Below, in pieces: positions 1-7,752 of a stretch of 41,755 nt of DNA. The notes beneath the pieces are model-generated. The model had not been told where the DNA came from. It did not search any database and worked only from the letters and a program-made list of their open reading frames with translations. This DNA is from Actinocrinis sp046724665 (GTDB lineage: Bacteria; Actinomycetota; Actinomycetes; Streptomycetales; Catenulisporaceae), in the NCBI GenBank assembly GCA_046724665.1, contig JBKOWZ010000156.1, forward strand, positions 1 to 41,755. Reading direction: 5' to 3'. A program made the translations under genes and the position numbers. Numbering within the stretch: the first letter of the stretch is position 1; every line of letters starts with the position of its first letter.

Positions 1-101
1 GCCCGCGCCTGCCCGCCGGCCAGCGCGGACGCCAGCGCGATCGCGGCCACGGCCGACGCCGCGCCGATCCGACTGCCCCTCGCCCGTGCCCAGGCCGCCA
101 T
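1..101 (-). CDS. Secreted protein, N-terminal fragment (continues beyond window)
   Basis: Reading the minus strand from an ATG at 101 gives an open frame to the window edge. It encodes an Arg-containing n-region, an Ala-rich hydrophobic stretch (about residues 13-28) and a possible Ala-x-Ala cleavage site near residue 34, so this looks like a Sec signal peptide. A GGAGGGG ribosome-binding site lies a few bases upstream of the ATG. The gene diverges from the glycosyltransferase at 398. Only about 34 residues are visible, so the mature function cannot be judged. The neighbourhood makes a cell-wall or polysaccharide role possible, but that is inference only. Confidence 0.55.
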   Translation of the reverse strand, partial: MAAWARARGSRIGAASAVAAIALASALAGGQAR

Positions 102-397
102 GCCATCCCCTCCAGAACGCTCACCCCGGCGCGGATTGCGCGCGCCACGACGCTGGAGCGTACCGAAAGCGCGACGCATCGCCGCCACCGCCCCGTAGCC
201 CCGTATTCGCATCACCGCAGCACAATCCGCGTCGGCGCGCCAAGTCCCCGGCGGGTATCGATTCCATCACGGGCCCGCCGAAGCGATCAAGGGGTTCACC
301 GCTGCTCAGGCGACTCGGTACTATGCCGCATGGCCGATGCCGACCGCGCAGTACCCGTGTACTGCCGAGCTTCACGGCGGGTGTGCGGCTGGCCGGG
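102..397. other. Divergent intergenic region
   Basis: This stretch lies between the leftward secreted-protein gene and the rightward GT2 gene and should hold both promoters. I see no clear -35/-10 pair, RNA gene or strong hairpin. Open frames through it look like GC-driven shadows, because their translations are Pro/Arg-rich and lack a ribosome-binding site. Confidence 0.4.
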
Positions 398-1789
398 ATG
401 GGGAGCCCGACCACGCCGATAGACCTCGGTGCCGGCCGCCGGGGCAGGGACACACGGACGGACGCAGTGCTCGCATTCCTCTTGGAGCTTCGCAACTACT
501 GGATCCACGGATCCTTCTATCCGTTCGCCGCCTTCATGCTGCTGGTGTGGCTGCTCTGGATCGTCCGGGTCGCGCTGCTGCGCCGCTACCGTCCCTGGCG
601 CCGCTCCTGGAGCGGGACCACCTCGGTGATCATCCCGGTGGTGGACGAGCCGCCCGACCTGTTTCGCGAGGTGCTCGACCGGATCACCGAGCAGCGGCCG
701 ACCGAGGTGCTCGTGGTCATCAACGGCCCGCGCAACGAGGTCCTCGAGGAGATCTGCGAGAAGGCCGGGGTCGGCTGGATCTGGACCAGGACCCCCGGCA
801 AACGCAACGCCCTGCGAATAGGCGTGGAGAACACCACCGGCGAGATCGCCGTGCTGGTGGACTCGGACACCATCTGGACAGAGAACACGCTGTCCGAGCT
901 GGTCAAGCCGTTCCGCAACCCGCGCGTCGGCGGGGTGACCACGCGCCAGCGCATCCTCGACCCGACCCGCTCGGTGCTGACCCGGTGGGCGGACTGGCTG
1001 GAGAGCGTGCGCAGCGAGTACTCGATGCCTGCGATGAGCGTGATCGGCACGGTCGGCTGCCTGCCCGGGCGCACCATCGCCTTCCGCCACCAGATCCTGG
1101 TGGACTGCATGCCCCGCTTCCTGAGCGAGAAGTTCCTCGGCACCTTCCTCGAGGTCAGCGACGACCGGACGCTGACCAACTACACGCTGATGGCCGGGTA
1201 CCAGACGGTCTACCAGTCCACCTCGCTGGTCTACACCGACGCGCCGACGAAGATCAAGAAGCTGATCAAGCAGCAGTACCGGTGGGCGCGCGGCTCGCAG
1301 TACAACTCGCTGCGGATGATGCCGTGGATGGTGCGCGAGGCCCGGTTCCTCGCGGTCTTCTACGCGGTGGACATCCTGGTCCCGTTCGTGCTGCTCGGCA
1401 CCTTCACCTCGTGGATCTCGGTGTTCATGCTGCACCGCGCCCGCCCCGAGATCTACGGCCAGCTGCCGCTGCCGCACGACCCGTCGCGCTCGATCCCGTT
1501 GGTGGTGCTGCTGGCCGGGTTCATGACTCTGGTGTCGATCACGGTGCGGTTCGGCCGACACTTCGCGTACCGGCCGGTGGACCTGCTGTACCTGCCGGTC
1601 TTCATGGTGATCAACACGGCGATCCTGCTGCCGGTAAGGCTGATCGGCTTCTTCCGCTGCGCCCACAACGCCGGCTGGGGCACCCGGTCGGACAGCTTCT
1701 CCGGCGAGCGCGCCTTCAACCCGCTGGTCGCCGTCCCCTATCTGCTCGGAGGGCTCATGCTCGCGATCTCGGTGCTGATCAGTGCCTGA
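398..1789 (+). CDS. Membrane GT2 glycosyltransferase (processive, QxxRW type)
   Basis: This is probably a polysaccharide synthase that uses a nucleotide sugar at the inner face of the membrane. With the ATG at 398 the protein has about 463 residues. One N-terminal membrane helix (about 40-62) is followed by a GT-A domain. That domain has VIIPVVDEP at the start of the fold, a DSD metal/UDP-binding motif (155-157), an SDD catalytic-base region (about 254-256) and QQYRW (292-296), the acceptor/processivity motif of cellulose, hyaluronan and mannan synthases. Several membrane helices close the C-terminus. The start is uncertain, because an in-frame GTG at 467 just before the first helix is an alternative. 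It overlaps the next gene, a GH26 enzyme, by 8 bp, so the two are translationally linked. The product (mannan, glucan or other) cannot be read from the sequence. Confidence 0.85.
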   Translation: MGSPTTPIDLGAGRRGRDTRTDAVLAFLLELRNYWIHGSFYPFAAFMLLVWLLWIVRVALLRRYRPWRRSWSGTTSVIIPVVDEPPDLFREVLDRITEQRPTEVLVVINGPRNEVLEEICEKAGVGWIWTRTPGKRNALRIGVENTTGEIAVLVDSDTIWTENTLSELVKPFRNPRVGGVTTRQRILDPTRSVLTRWADWLESVRSEYSMPAMSVIGTVGCLPGRTIAFRHQILVDCMPRFLSEKFLGTFLEVSDDRTLTNYTLMAGYQTVYQSTSLVYTDAPTKIKKLIKQQYRWARGSQYNSLRMMPWMVREARFLAVFYAVDILVPFVLLGTFTSWISVFMLHRARPEIYGQLPLPHDPSRSIPLVVLLAGFMTLVSITVRFGRHFAYRPVDLLYLPVFMVINTAILLPVRLIGFFRCAHNAGWGTRSDSFSGERAFNPLVAVPYLLGGLMLAISVLISA

Positions 1790-2906
1790 CAACCGGATAG
1801 CCGCCGCCCGCCGGCTGCGCACCATGCGCAGGCGGCGGCTGCGGGTGTGGATGGTGGCGAACACGGCGCTGCTGAGCGCGGTGGTCTTCGGCGTGTACCA
1901 CGCGGCGGCGGTCGCCGGGCGCTCGCGCGCCGCCCTGGCCGAGAGCGGCGGGCAGACCATCGCGGCCCCGCAGGCGGTCAAGGCGCTGGCCGGCCGGACG
2001 GTGCCGACGAAGGAGCAGCTCCTCGGCGCGTCGGACTACTTCGGGGTGATGGCCGCGGACGTGCCGTGGAACAGCGGCGCGGTGAACAAGGTGACCGACG
2101 CGGCCGGGGGCGTGGCGCCGAACATGTCGCAGACCTTCACCACCTGGATCCAGGACTTCCCGGCCGGGACGGTGGCCGACTCGTACGCGCAGAACGAGCT
2201 GCCGGTGATCACCTGGCAGCCGTGGGCCCAGGGCGGCACCAGCAAGGCGCAGGCGCACCAGCCGGCCTACGCGCTGTCCAACATCACGGCCGGGAAGTAC
2301 GACGCCTACATCACCCGGTTCGCCCAGGCCGCGGCGTCCATGCGGTGGCCGCTGGCGCTGCGCTTCGCGCACGAGATGAACGGCAACTGGTACCCCTGGT
2401 GCGAGAACGTCAACGGCAACGCCGCGGGCTCGTACGTGGCCGCGTGGAAGCACGTGCACGACATCTTCACTAGGGCCGGCGCGAACAACGTGATCTGGAT
2501 CTGGGCGCCGAACATCCTGCGCGGGGCGCAGAAGAGGCTCAGCCTCGACGAGCTGTACCCGGGGAACGACTACGTGGACTGGGTCGGCCTGTCCGCCTAC
2601 GACGACCACGAGACCACCGCGGACCAGCTGCTCGGCCCGACCCTGGCGAAGATCAGGTCCTTCACAGACAAGCCGCTGCTGCTCGCGGAGACCGGTTCGC
2701 AGCCCGGCACGCAGAAGGCCAGCTGGACGACCGACCTGCTGAGCTGGGTGCAGCAGCGTCCTGACGTGATCGGGTTCGTGTGGTCCGAGTACCGGGTCGG
2801 GCGCGGCGGTTCGACGGCCGACTGGCGTTTCGACGCGGACCCGGAGACACAGGCCGCGTTCCGCGAGGGGATCAAGAAGCTGAAGCTGGTGACGGTCGCC
2901 AGGTAG
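1782..2906 (+). CDS. GH26 beta-mannanase-like glycoside hydrolase, membrane anchored
   Basis: The protein has 374 residues from a GTG start inside the end of the GT2 gene. An Arg-rich N-terminus (about 11-22) and a hydrophobic segment (about 23-45) form a signal anchor that would place the enzyme outside the cell. The rest matches GH26: AHEMNG with the acid/base Glu near 198, NVIWIWAPN, YVDWVGLSAYD and LLAETG with the nucleophile Glu near 303. GH26 enzymes mostly cut beta-1,4-mannan, some beta-1,3-xylan or mixed-linkage glucan. Synthase-dependent exopolysaccharide loci usually include a hydrolase for the same polymer (for example BcsZ or AlgL). The coupling to the GT2 gene therefore suggests trimming or release of the polymer that enzyme makes. 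It converges with the gene ending at 2940, leaving 33 bp between them. Confidence 0.88.
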   Translation: MPDNRIAAARRLRTMRRRRLRVWMVANTALLSAVVFGVYHAAAVAGRSRAALAESGGQTIAAPQAVKALAGRTVPTKEQLLGASDYFGVMAADVPWNSGAVNKVTDAAGGVAPNMSQTFTTWIQDFPAGTVADSYAQNELPVITWQPWAQGGTSKAQAHQPAYALSNITAGKYDAYITRFAQAAASMRWPLALRFAHEMNGNWYPWCENVNGNAAGSYVAAWKHVHDIFTRAGANNVIWIWAPNILRGAQKRLSLDELYPGNDYVDWVGLSAYDDHETTADQLLGPTLAKIRSFTDKPLLLAETGSQPGTQKASWTTDLLSWVQQRPDVIGFVWSEYRVGRGGSTADWRFDADPETQAAFREGIKKLKLVTVAR

Positions 2907-2939
2907 CCGAGCAGTCAACGCGCCGCTACTGCCGAGGCA

Positions 2940-4676
2940 CTAGCCGACGTACGTCCAGATGAAGTAGTGGCCGCTGCCGTAGGCGTCCTGGTGCGGGATC
3001 TTGGCGACCAGCTTGTAGCCGGACTTGGTGATCAGCGGCGCGAGCTTCTCGTCGGTGGCCGCGGTGTCGGTGAAGCTGAACACGATGACCGCGTAAGCGT
3101 GCGACTGGATGGCGGCGGTGAAGGCGGGCACACCGTACAGGCGCTTACCGGTCGCGTGATCGACATAGCTGGCCGACCACGTGTCCGCCCACTGATTCCA
3201 CACCACCTGGCTGCCGAGGTAGTAGGCCGGGACGTACGGGTCTTCGACCAGGTACCGGTCCTGCCCCTTGTGCACCAGCGGTTTGAGCGCCGCGATCATC
3301 GCGGTCGAGTTCGGCCACTGGTCGTGCATCGTCTTCGCCTGCGCGAAGCCCTGCCAGCCGATCGGCCCGACCGTGGCGGCCAGCGCGATCGCCGCGGTGA
3401 CCGGCCGGATCAGCTTGGGCAGCCGGCCGTAGCCGAACACGCGGGCCAGGAAGGCGCCGGCAAGCACCGCGGCGAACATCGCGCCGAAATCGACGTGCTT
3501 GTTCAGCGATGTCAGCGTGTGTATTCGCATCTGGTTCAGCGGCGCCGCCACGCCGGCCAGCAGGAGTACCGCGGCGGTGCCGGCCTCGGGCCAGCTGCGC
3601 TTCTTGAAGGCGGCCTGGAACACGATCAGCAGCAGGCCGAGCGCGGCCAAGCCGAGCAGCGGGCCGATCCACTGGATGACGCTGGTCTCGATCGTGCGCA
3701 GCGGGGTGGTGTTCGGGCTGCGGTTCAGCGTGGTCGAGAGGAAGCCGTCGAAGTACGGCTGGCGGCCGATGAGGACCGCGAGCAGGCCGAACGTGCCGGT
3801 GACCATGCCGAGCCGCTGCATGTTCCAGGAGCGCGAGTTCTTCCAGGCCGAGTAGCCGGGCCCGGCCAGGCCGGCGAGCATGAGGATGAACGGGTTCCAC
3901 AGCAGCGAGGCGTACTTGACGCAGTCGGCCAGGATCATCAGGGCCGCGCCGTATATCAGCACGTCGCGGCGGTCGCCGTACGCGAACAGGATGGCGCAGT
4001 AGGTGGACCAGGCCAGCAGGCACAGCGCGAGGGCGTCGAAGGTGGCGAACGCGCTCAGGTGCATGGTCGGGCCGAGCGCGGCGAACAGCGCGGCGGCGAA
4101 GAGGCCGGCCAGCGTGCCGTACATCCGGCGGCCGATGAGATAGACGGCGACGGTGGCCAGCAGTATCAGGACCGTGCTGAGCACCCGCGCTGCGGTCAGC
4201 CCGCCGACCGCGTCCACCAGCGCGGCGAGCACCGGGTAGAGCACCGGCGCCCCGGAGAAGAAGGTCTGGTAGCCCATGATCGGGGTACCGTGCGCGAGGT
4301 GGCCGACCTCCTGGTGGCCCGCGTAGAGGTAGGTCGCCTCGTCGAGAAACGCGTTGTTGAGCCACAGCAGCTTCCACGCGAAGTAGCCCTGCGCGGCGAG
4401 CACCGGCAGTACCGGCAGCAGCGCCTTGAATCGGACACGCAGCGCGATCTTGCGCCGCGCCGGTATCTCCGGCCGTCCGACGCGGCCGTCCTCGGCGTCC
4501 TCGTCGAAGTCGGACCACTGGTCCTCGAAGCCGCGTCCCGGCGGGAATTCGGGCTCGGGCCGCCACGGATCCGCGGGCCGGCCGTATCCCCGGTCGTCCG
4601 CGATGGTGATTCCGTCGCGTGTCCGCATGCCTGCGCTTCCCCATGCTTCAGTGGTAGACGCAGCCCGAGACGTCAT
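2940..4676 (-). CDS. GT39/ArnT-like polytopic membrane glycosyltransferase (second of a pair)
   Basis: The protein has 578 residues. A hydrophilic N-terminal region of about 85 residues precedes a multi-spanning PMT_2/ArnT-type glycosyltransferase. Its first extracytoplasmic loop carries the family's acidic signature (FLDEATYLYAGH). Such enzymes transfer a sugar from a polyprenyl-phosphate donor outside the membrane. The start is well supported because the ATG overlaps the upstream gene's TGA as ATGA. It is the last gene of a four-gene operon. It is clearly a paralogue of the upstream gene: shared features include the DEAxYLYxGH motif, a FxSGAPVLYP motif about 25 residues later, an NQxRxHT motif and a KHxxFG motif. 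Acceptor and donor sugars are unknown. An ATG at 4628 is a possible alternative start. Confidence 0.82.
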   Translation of the reverse strand: MTSRAASTTEAWGSAGMRTRDGITIADDRGYGRPADPWRPEPEFPPGRGFEDQWSDFDEDAEDGRVGRPEIPARRKIALRVRFKALLPVLPVLAAQGYFAWKLLWLNNAFLDEATYLYAGHQEVGHLAHGTPIMGYQTFFSGAPVLYPVLAALVDAVGGLTAARVLSTVLILLATVAVYLIGRRMYGTLAGLFAAALFAALGPTMHLSAFATFDALALCLLAWSTYCAILFAYGDRRDVLIYGAALMILADCVKYASLLWNPFILMLAGLAGPGYSAWKNSRSWNMQRLGMVTGTFGLLAVLIGRQPYFDGFLSTTLNRSPNTTPLRTIETSVIQWIGPLLGLAALGLLLIVFQAAFKKRSWPEAGTAAVLLLAGVAAPLNQMRIHTLTSLNKHVDFGAMFAAVLAGAFLARVFGYGRLPKLIRPVTAAIALAATVGPIGWQGFAQAKTMHDQWPNSTAMIAALKPLVHKGQDRYLVEDPYVPAYYLGSQVVWNQWADTWSASYVDHATGKRLYGVPAFTAAIQSHAYAVIVFSFTDTAATDEKLAPLITKSGYKLVAKIPHQDAYGSGHYFIWTYVG

Positions 4677-6709
4677 CCACTTCCCTGCTTCTTGACCCAG
4701 ACCTGATAGGAGACAGTACCGTACGCCGTCGGCTCGTTGATCCAGGTCGCGAGGCGATAGGGGCTGATCGGCGAGTGCAATCCCTTGAGGATGGCCTGGT
4801 CGATGTCGGGGGTGGTGTTGCCGCTGACCGCGACCACCTGGAAGTACCCCTGCTCCACCGCGGTCTGATACGCCGCGGCGCCGCTGAGCCACTGCCCCTG
4901 CCAGTCGAGGTAGAGGAAGGCGAAGGTGGAGGTGAACTGTTCCGGCTCGGCGGAGGTGTCGCCGCGCAGGTAGTAGATCGGCACCTCGTCGATCTCGACG
5001 AGGTAGTGCGCGCCGGGCTTCTGGTACTGCTTGATCGCGGACACCAGCGTGGTCGAGTTCGCCCAGCCGCGGAACATGATGTGCGACTGGGACATGCCGA
5101 AGGCGAAGGCCGTCACCGCGACGCCGATGCCCAGCTGGACCCGGCCGAACTGCCGGCCGACCAGCCGGACCAGGCCGTAGCCGGCCAGCGGTGCGGCGAA
5201 CAGCAGGCCGAAGCCGATGTGCTTCTGGAGCGCGACGTCGGTGTGCAGGCGCAGCTGGTTGGCCGGGGCGAGCAGCGCGGTGCCGAGCAGCAGCGCCGCC
5301 AGCGCGGCCCGCCCGAGGCGGCCGAGGCGCAGCCGCGAGTCGGTGTCCGGCCGGAACCGGAACACGTAGTAGCCGGCGCCGACGAGGGCGGCGACGAAGA
5401 CCGGCGCGCCCCACTTGGCGATCTCGGTCAGCAGGGTCCGGGTCGAGGTGCCGCCCTGGGCCCGCGCGGTGGTGGTCTGCTGGATGCCGTGCACGTACGT
5501 CGGGCCGGCCAGCTTGAGCGCGCCGTACGCCATCGAGGCGACCAGCACGGTCAGCGCCACCGGCCGGATCGCCGCCCAGCGCCAGCCCTGGTAGGGCAGG
5601 GCGCTGATGCAGGCCAGCACGATGATCGTGGGCACGAACAGCAGCGAGGCGTACTTCGTGCCGACCGCCAGGATCACCGGCAGCACGGCGAGCACGTACC
5701 ACGGCCAGCTGGAGGCCGCGCCGCGCACCACGATCCACGCGGCCAGCGCGAGTAAGAACACCGACGGGGCGTCGTAGGTGGCGAATCCGCCCATGAAGAT
5801 CGCCGAGGCGGTGGTGCCGAACAGCCCGGCGCCGCACAGCGCCGAGCGCACGCCGAACAGCCGCCGGCCGGTCAGGTACACCAGGCAGGTCGCGCCGAGC
5901 ATGCAGGCGAGGCTGAACAGCCGGGCCGCGAGCACGCCGCCGAGCTGGTCCATGATCGCGCCGGCGATCGGGTAGAGGACCGGAGCGCCGGAGAAGTAGG
6001 CCGCGAAGTTGTCGATCGGCCGGTGGTTGAGCAGGTGCGCCAGTTCGAGGTGGCCGGAGTAGAGGTAGAGCGCCTCGTCCTCGAAGGCGGTGTTGTGGTT
6101 GCGCAGCGAGAGGAAGGCCTGCACGAACAGGATCGCGAGCAGGATCGCGCGGCGCGGCGTGGGTATGAGGCGTCTGATCCCGGTCCGCCGCGGGCCGCCC
6201 AGCTGGGCGTCCTCGTCCCGCAGCTCGTCGCGCAGCGACCCGACGTTGATCAGCGCGGTCTCGATCCGGTCGGTTGACCAGTCGGCCGGGCGTATCAGGA
6301 TGCCGGTTTCCTCGTACGGCACCGACTCACGCCACGAGGCGTTCTCGTCCGACCCCTTCGGCGCCGGCTGCCCGGCCGGTATCGAAGGTGGGCGCTGAAC
6401 CGGTGCCGCCGGCGCCTCCAGCGTTTCCGGCTCCGCCGCCGCCTCCGATGCAGGCTGCGCCGGCATCGCGTACTCGACCGGTTCGCTGTACTCGTCCGGC
6501 ACCACGTACTCGGCCGGCTCGTCGTAGTCGGCATAGTCGCCGTAGTCGTAGTCGGCCCGCGGCGGCTGGTTGAAGAAGTCGTACACCAGGTCCGGCGCGA
6601 CGTGCGAGGCCGGTTCGCGTGCCTCCGTCCCCGCGCCGCCGTCGGCGACTTCCTGCGGCGGCGCTTCAGGCACCGGCGCCGCTCCTCCCTCGTCGATCGT
6701 GCTGCTCAT
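4673..6709 (-). CDS. GT39/ArnT-like membrane glycosyltransferase with acidic Tyr-rich cytoplasmic tail
   Basis: The protein has 678 residues. The first 190 or so are predicted disordered and rich in Pro, Glu, Asp and Tyr. About residues 50-85 contain closely spaced Tyr-Asp/Glu motifs such as DYGDYADYDEP. The rest is a polytopic PMT_2/ArnT-type enzyme with the acidic loop FEDEALYLYSGH and the FSGAPVLYP motif. Its ATG overlaps the TGA of the preceding GH26 gene, and its own TGA overlaps the next ATG, so translation is coupled on both sides. A rare TTA codon (codon 319, 5755-5753) could make expression depend on tRNA-Leu(UAA). The Tyr-rich tail could be an interaction or phosphorylation region, but that is inference. 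Confidence 0.82.
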   Translation of the reverse strand: MSSTIDEGGAAPVPEAPPQEVADGGAGTEAREPASHVAPDLVYDFFNQPPRADYDYGDYADYDEPAEYVVPDEYSEPVEYAMPAQPASEAAAEPETLEAPAAPVQRPPSIPAGQPAPKGSDENASWRESVPYEETGILIRPADWSTDRIETALINVGSLRDELRDEDAQLGGPRRTGIRRLIPTPRRAILLAILFVQAFLSLRNHNTAFEDEALYLYSGHLELAHLLNHRPIDNFAAYFSGAPVLYPIAGAIMDQLGGVLAARLFSLACMLGATCLVYLTGRRLFGVRSALCGAGLFGTTASAIFMGGFATYDAPSVFLLALAAWIVVRGAASSWPWYVLAVLPVILAVGTKYASLLFVPTIIVLACISALPYQGWRWAAIRPVALTVLVASMAYGALKLAGPTYVHGIQQTTTARAQGGTSTRTLLTEIAKWGAPVFVAALVGAGYYVFRFRPDTDSRLRLGRLGRAALAALLLGTALLAPANQLRLHTDVALQKHIGFGLLFAAPLAGYGLVRLVGRQFGRVQLGIGVAVTAFAFGMSQSHIMFRGWANSTTLVSAIKQYQKPGAHYLVEIDEVPIYYLRGDTSAEPEQFTSTFAFLYLDWQGQWLSGAAAYQTAVEQGYFQVVAVSGNTTPDIDQAILKGLHSPISPYRLATWINEPTAYGTVSYQVWVKKQGSG

Positions 6710-7752
6710 CGCGCCGCGCTCACATCGAAGCCGAAGATCGAGGCGGACGCCTCGTCCTTGAACGCGGACTTCACGCTCGGCCGGTTCTCCAGCCGCCAGT
6801 CGCCCTGCCGGTTGTAGTCGTACCAGACGAAGCCGAGTATGTCGTCGTGCGAGCTGACCGCGTCGAACAGCGCACGCACCGAGGTGACCTGATTCGATCC
6901 CGGATAAACGCTGGTCTCGGCGATCAGGAACGGCTTCTCGGTGAACTGCCGTATATCCAAAAGCGTAGGGAGAAAGAGGGTCGAGTACGTGTGCGGGCCG
7001 TTTACCGTCCAATATCCGGTGACGCCGATCCAATCGACGTAGGAATCGCCCGGATAGAGCGGCTGTAGTTTGACATCGGGCACCGGATACATGTCGTTCG
7101 GGTCCCAGATCCAGATCACGTTCGTGGCGCCCGCCTTCACGAACACGTCGTGGATATGCCGCCATGCGGCCACGAAGTCGGCGGCGGCGGTGCTCTTGGT
7201 GCCCCAGGGGTACCAGTCGCCGTTCATCTCGTGCCCGAAGCTCAGCGCGATCGGCAGGTTCAGCGACCGCACCGAGACCGCGAACCGCTCGAGGTAGTCG
7301 TCCGAGGCGCCGGCCGAGATCTGCTTCATCGTGACGCCGAACGGCTCCCAGACCTGGAAGTACAGCGCGCCGTAGGACCACGCGTTCTTGACCGCCTGCG
7401 TGTTGAGGCCGGTGTTCCAGCCGATGTACTCGCCGAGCAGGTTGGGCTTCTTCCCGGTCCAGTCCGCGAACTGTCGTACCGGGGCCATCAAGGTCGGCGC
7501 GTCGGGTATCTCGAGACCCAGATACTTCTTGTCCGGCTTGAGCAGCGGCTTGATGTCGTACGCGGGGCCCCGCGGGCTGGCCGAGGCCACCGAGCCGCCC
7601 GCAGGCCCGGCGCCCGCGCCGGGAACGGCGCCGGGACCGCTCGCCGGGGTCTTCCAGTCGGCCGCGTCCCGCACGAGCGCGCAGCCGCTGGACGCGGCGA
7701 GCACGAGGCTGAGCGCGAGGCGCGGGGCGAGCAGGCGGAGCCGGTGCGTCAT
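6706..7752 (-). CDS. GH26 beta-mannanase-like lipoprotein
   Basis: The protein has 348 residues. A signal peptide with a lipoprotein-like site (AASSGC, Cys24) is followed by a Gly/Pro/Ala linker and a GH26 domain. The acid/base Glu is near 175 in GHEMNG, NVIWIWDPND follows, and the nucleophile Glu is near 279 in LIAETS. The -3 position of the lipobox is Ser rather than Leu, so lipidation is probable, not certain. The start ATG overlaps the GT2 gene's TGA (ATGA). It shares its fold and motif order with the GH26 at 1782-2906, but it is lipid-anchored rather than helix-anchored. It probably acts on the polymer made by the adjacent GT2 enzyme. Mannan specificity is the family default, not shown here. 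Confidence 0.87.
   Translation of the reverse strand: MTHRLRLLAPRLALSLVLAASSGCALVRDAADWKTPASGPGAVPGAGAGPAGGSVASASPRGPAYDIKPLLKPDKKYLGLEIPDAPTLMAPVRQFADWTGKKPNLLGEYIGWNTGLNTQAVKNAWSYGALYFQVWEPFGVTMKQISAGASDDYLERFAVSVRSLNLPIALSFGHEMNGDWYPWGTKSTAAADFVAAWRHIHDVFVKAGATNVIWIWDPNDMYPVPDVKLQPLYPGDSYVDWIGVTGYWTVNGPHTYSTLFLPTLLDIRQFTEKPFLIAETSVYPGSNQVTSVRALFDAVSSHDDILGFVWYDYNRQGDWRLENRPSVKSAFKDEASASIFGFDVSAAR

Noticed and set aside
296..1981. Long minus-strand open frame (561 codons) opposite the GT2 gene
   Set aside because: Antisense to a protein with clear catalytic motifs. The translation is Arg/Gln/His-rich with no domain pattern, typical of a GC-rich shadow.
2967..4706. Long plus-strand open frame opposite the second ArnT-like gene
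   Set aside because: Hydrophilic Arg/Gly/Glu-rich translation with no motif; the minus strand encodes a coherent membrane enzyme with ATGA coupling.
4677..5837. Extending the second ArnT-like gene upstream to 5837 in the same frame
   Set aside because: The extension overlaps a well-supported gene in another frame, and the ATGA junction at 4676 gives a clear start.
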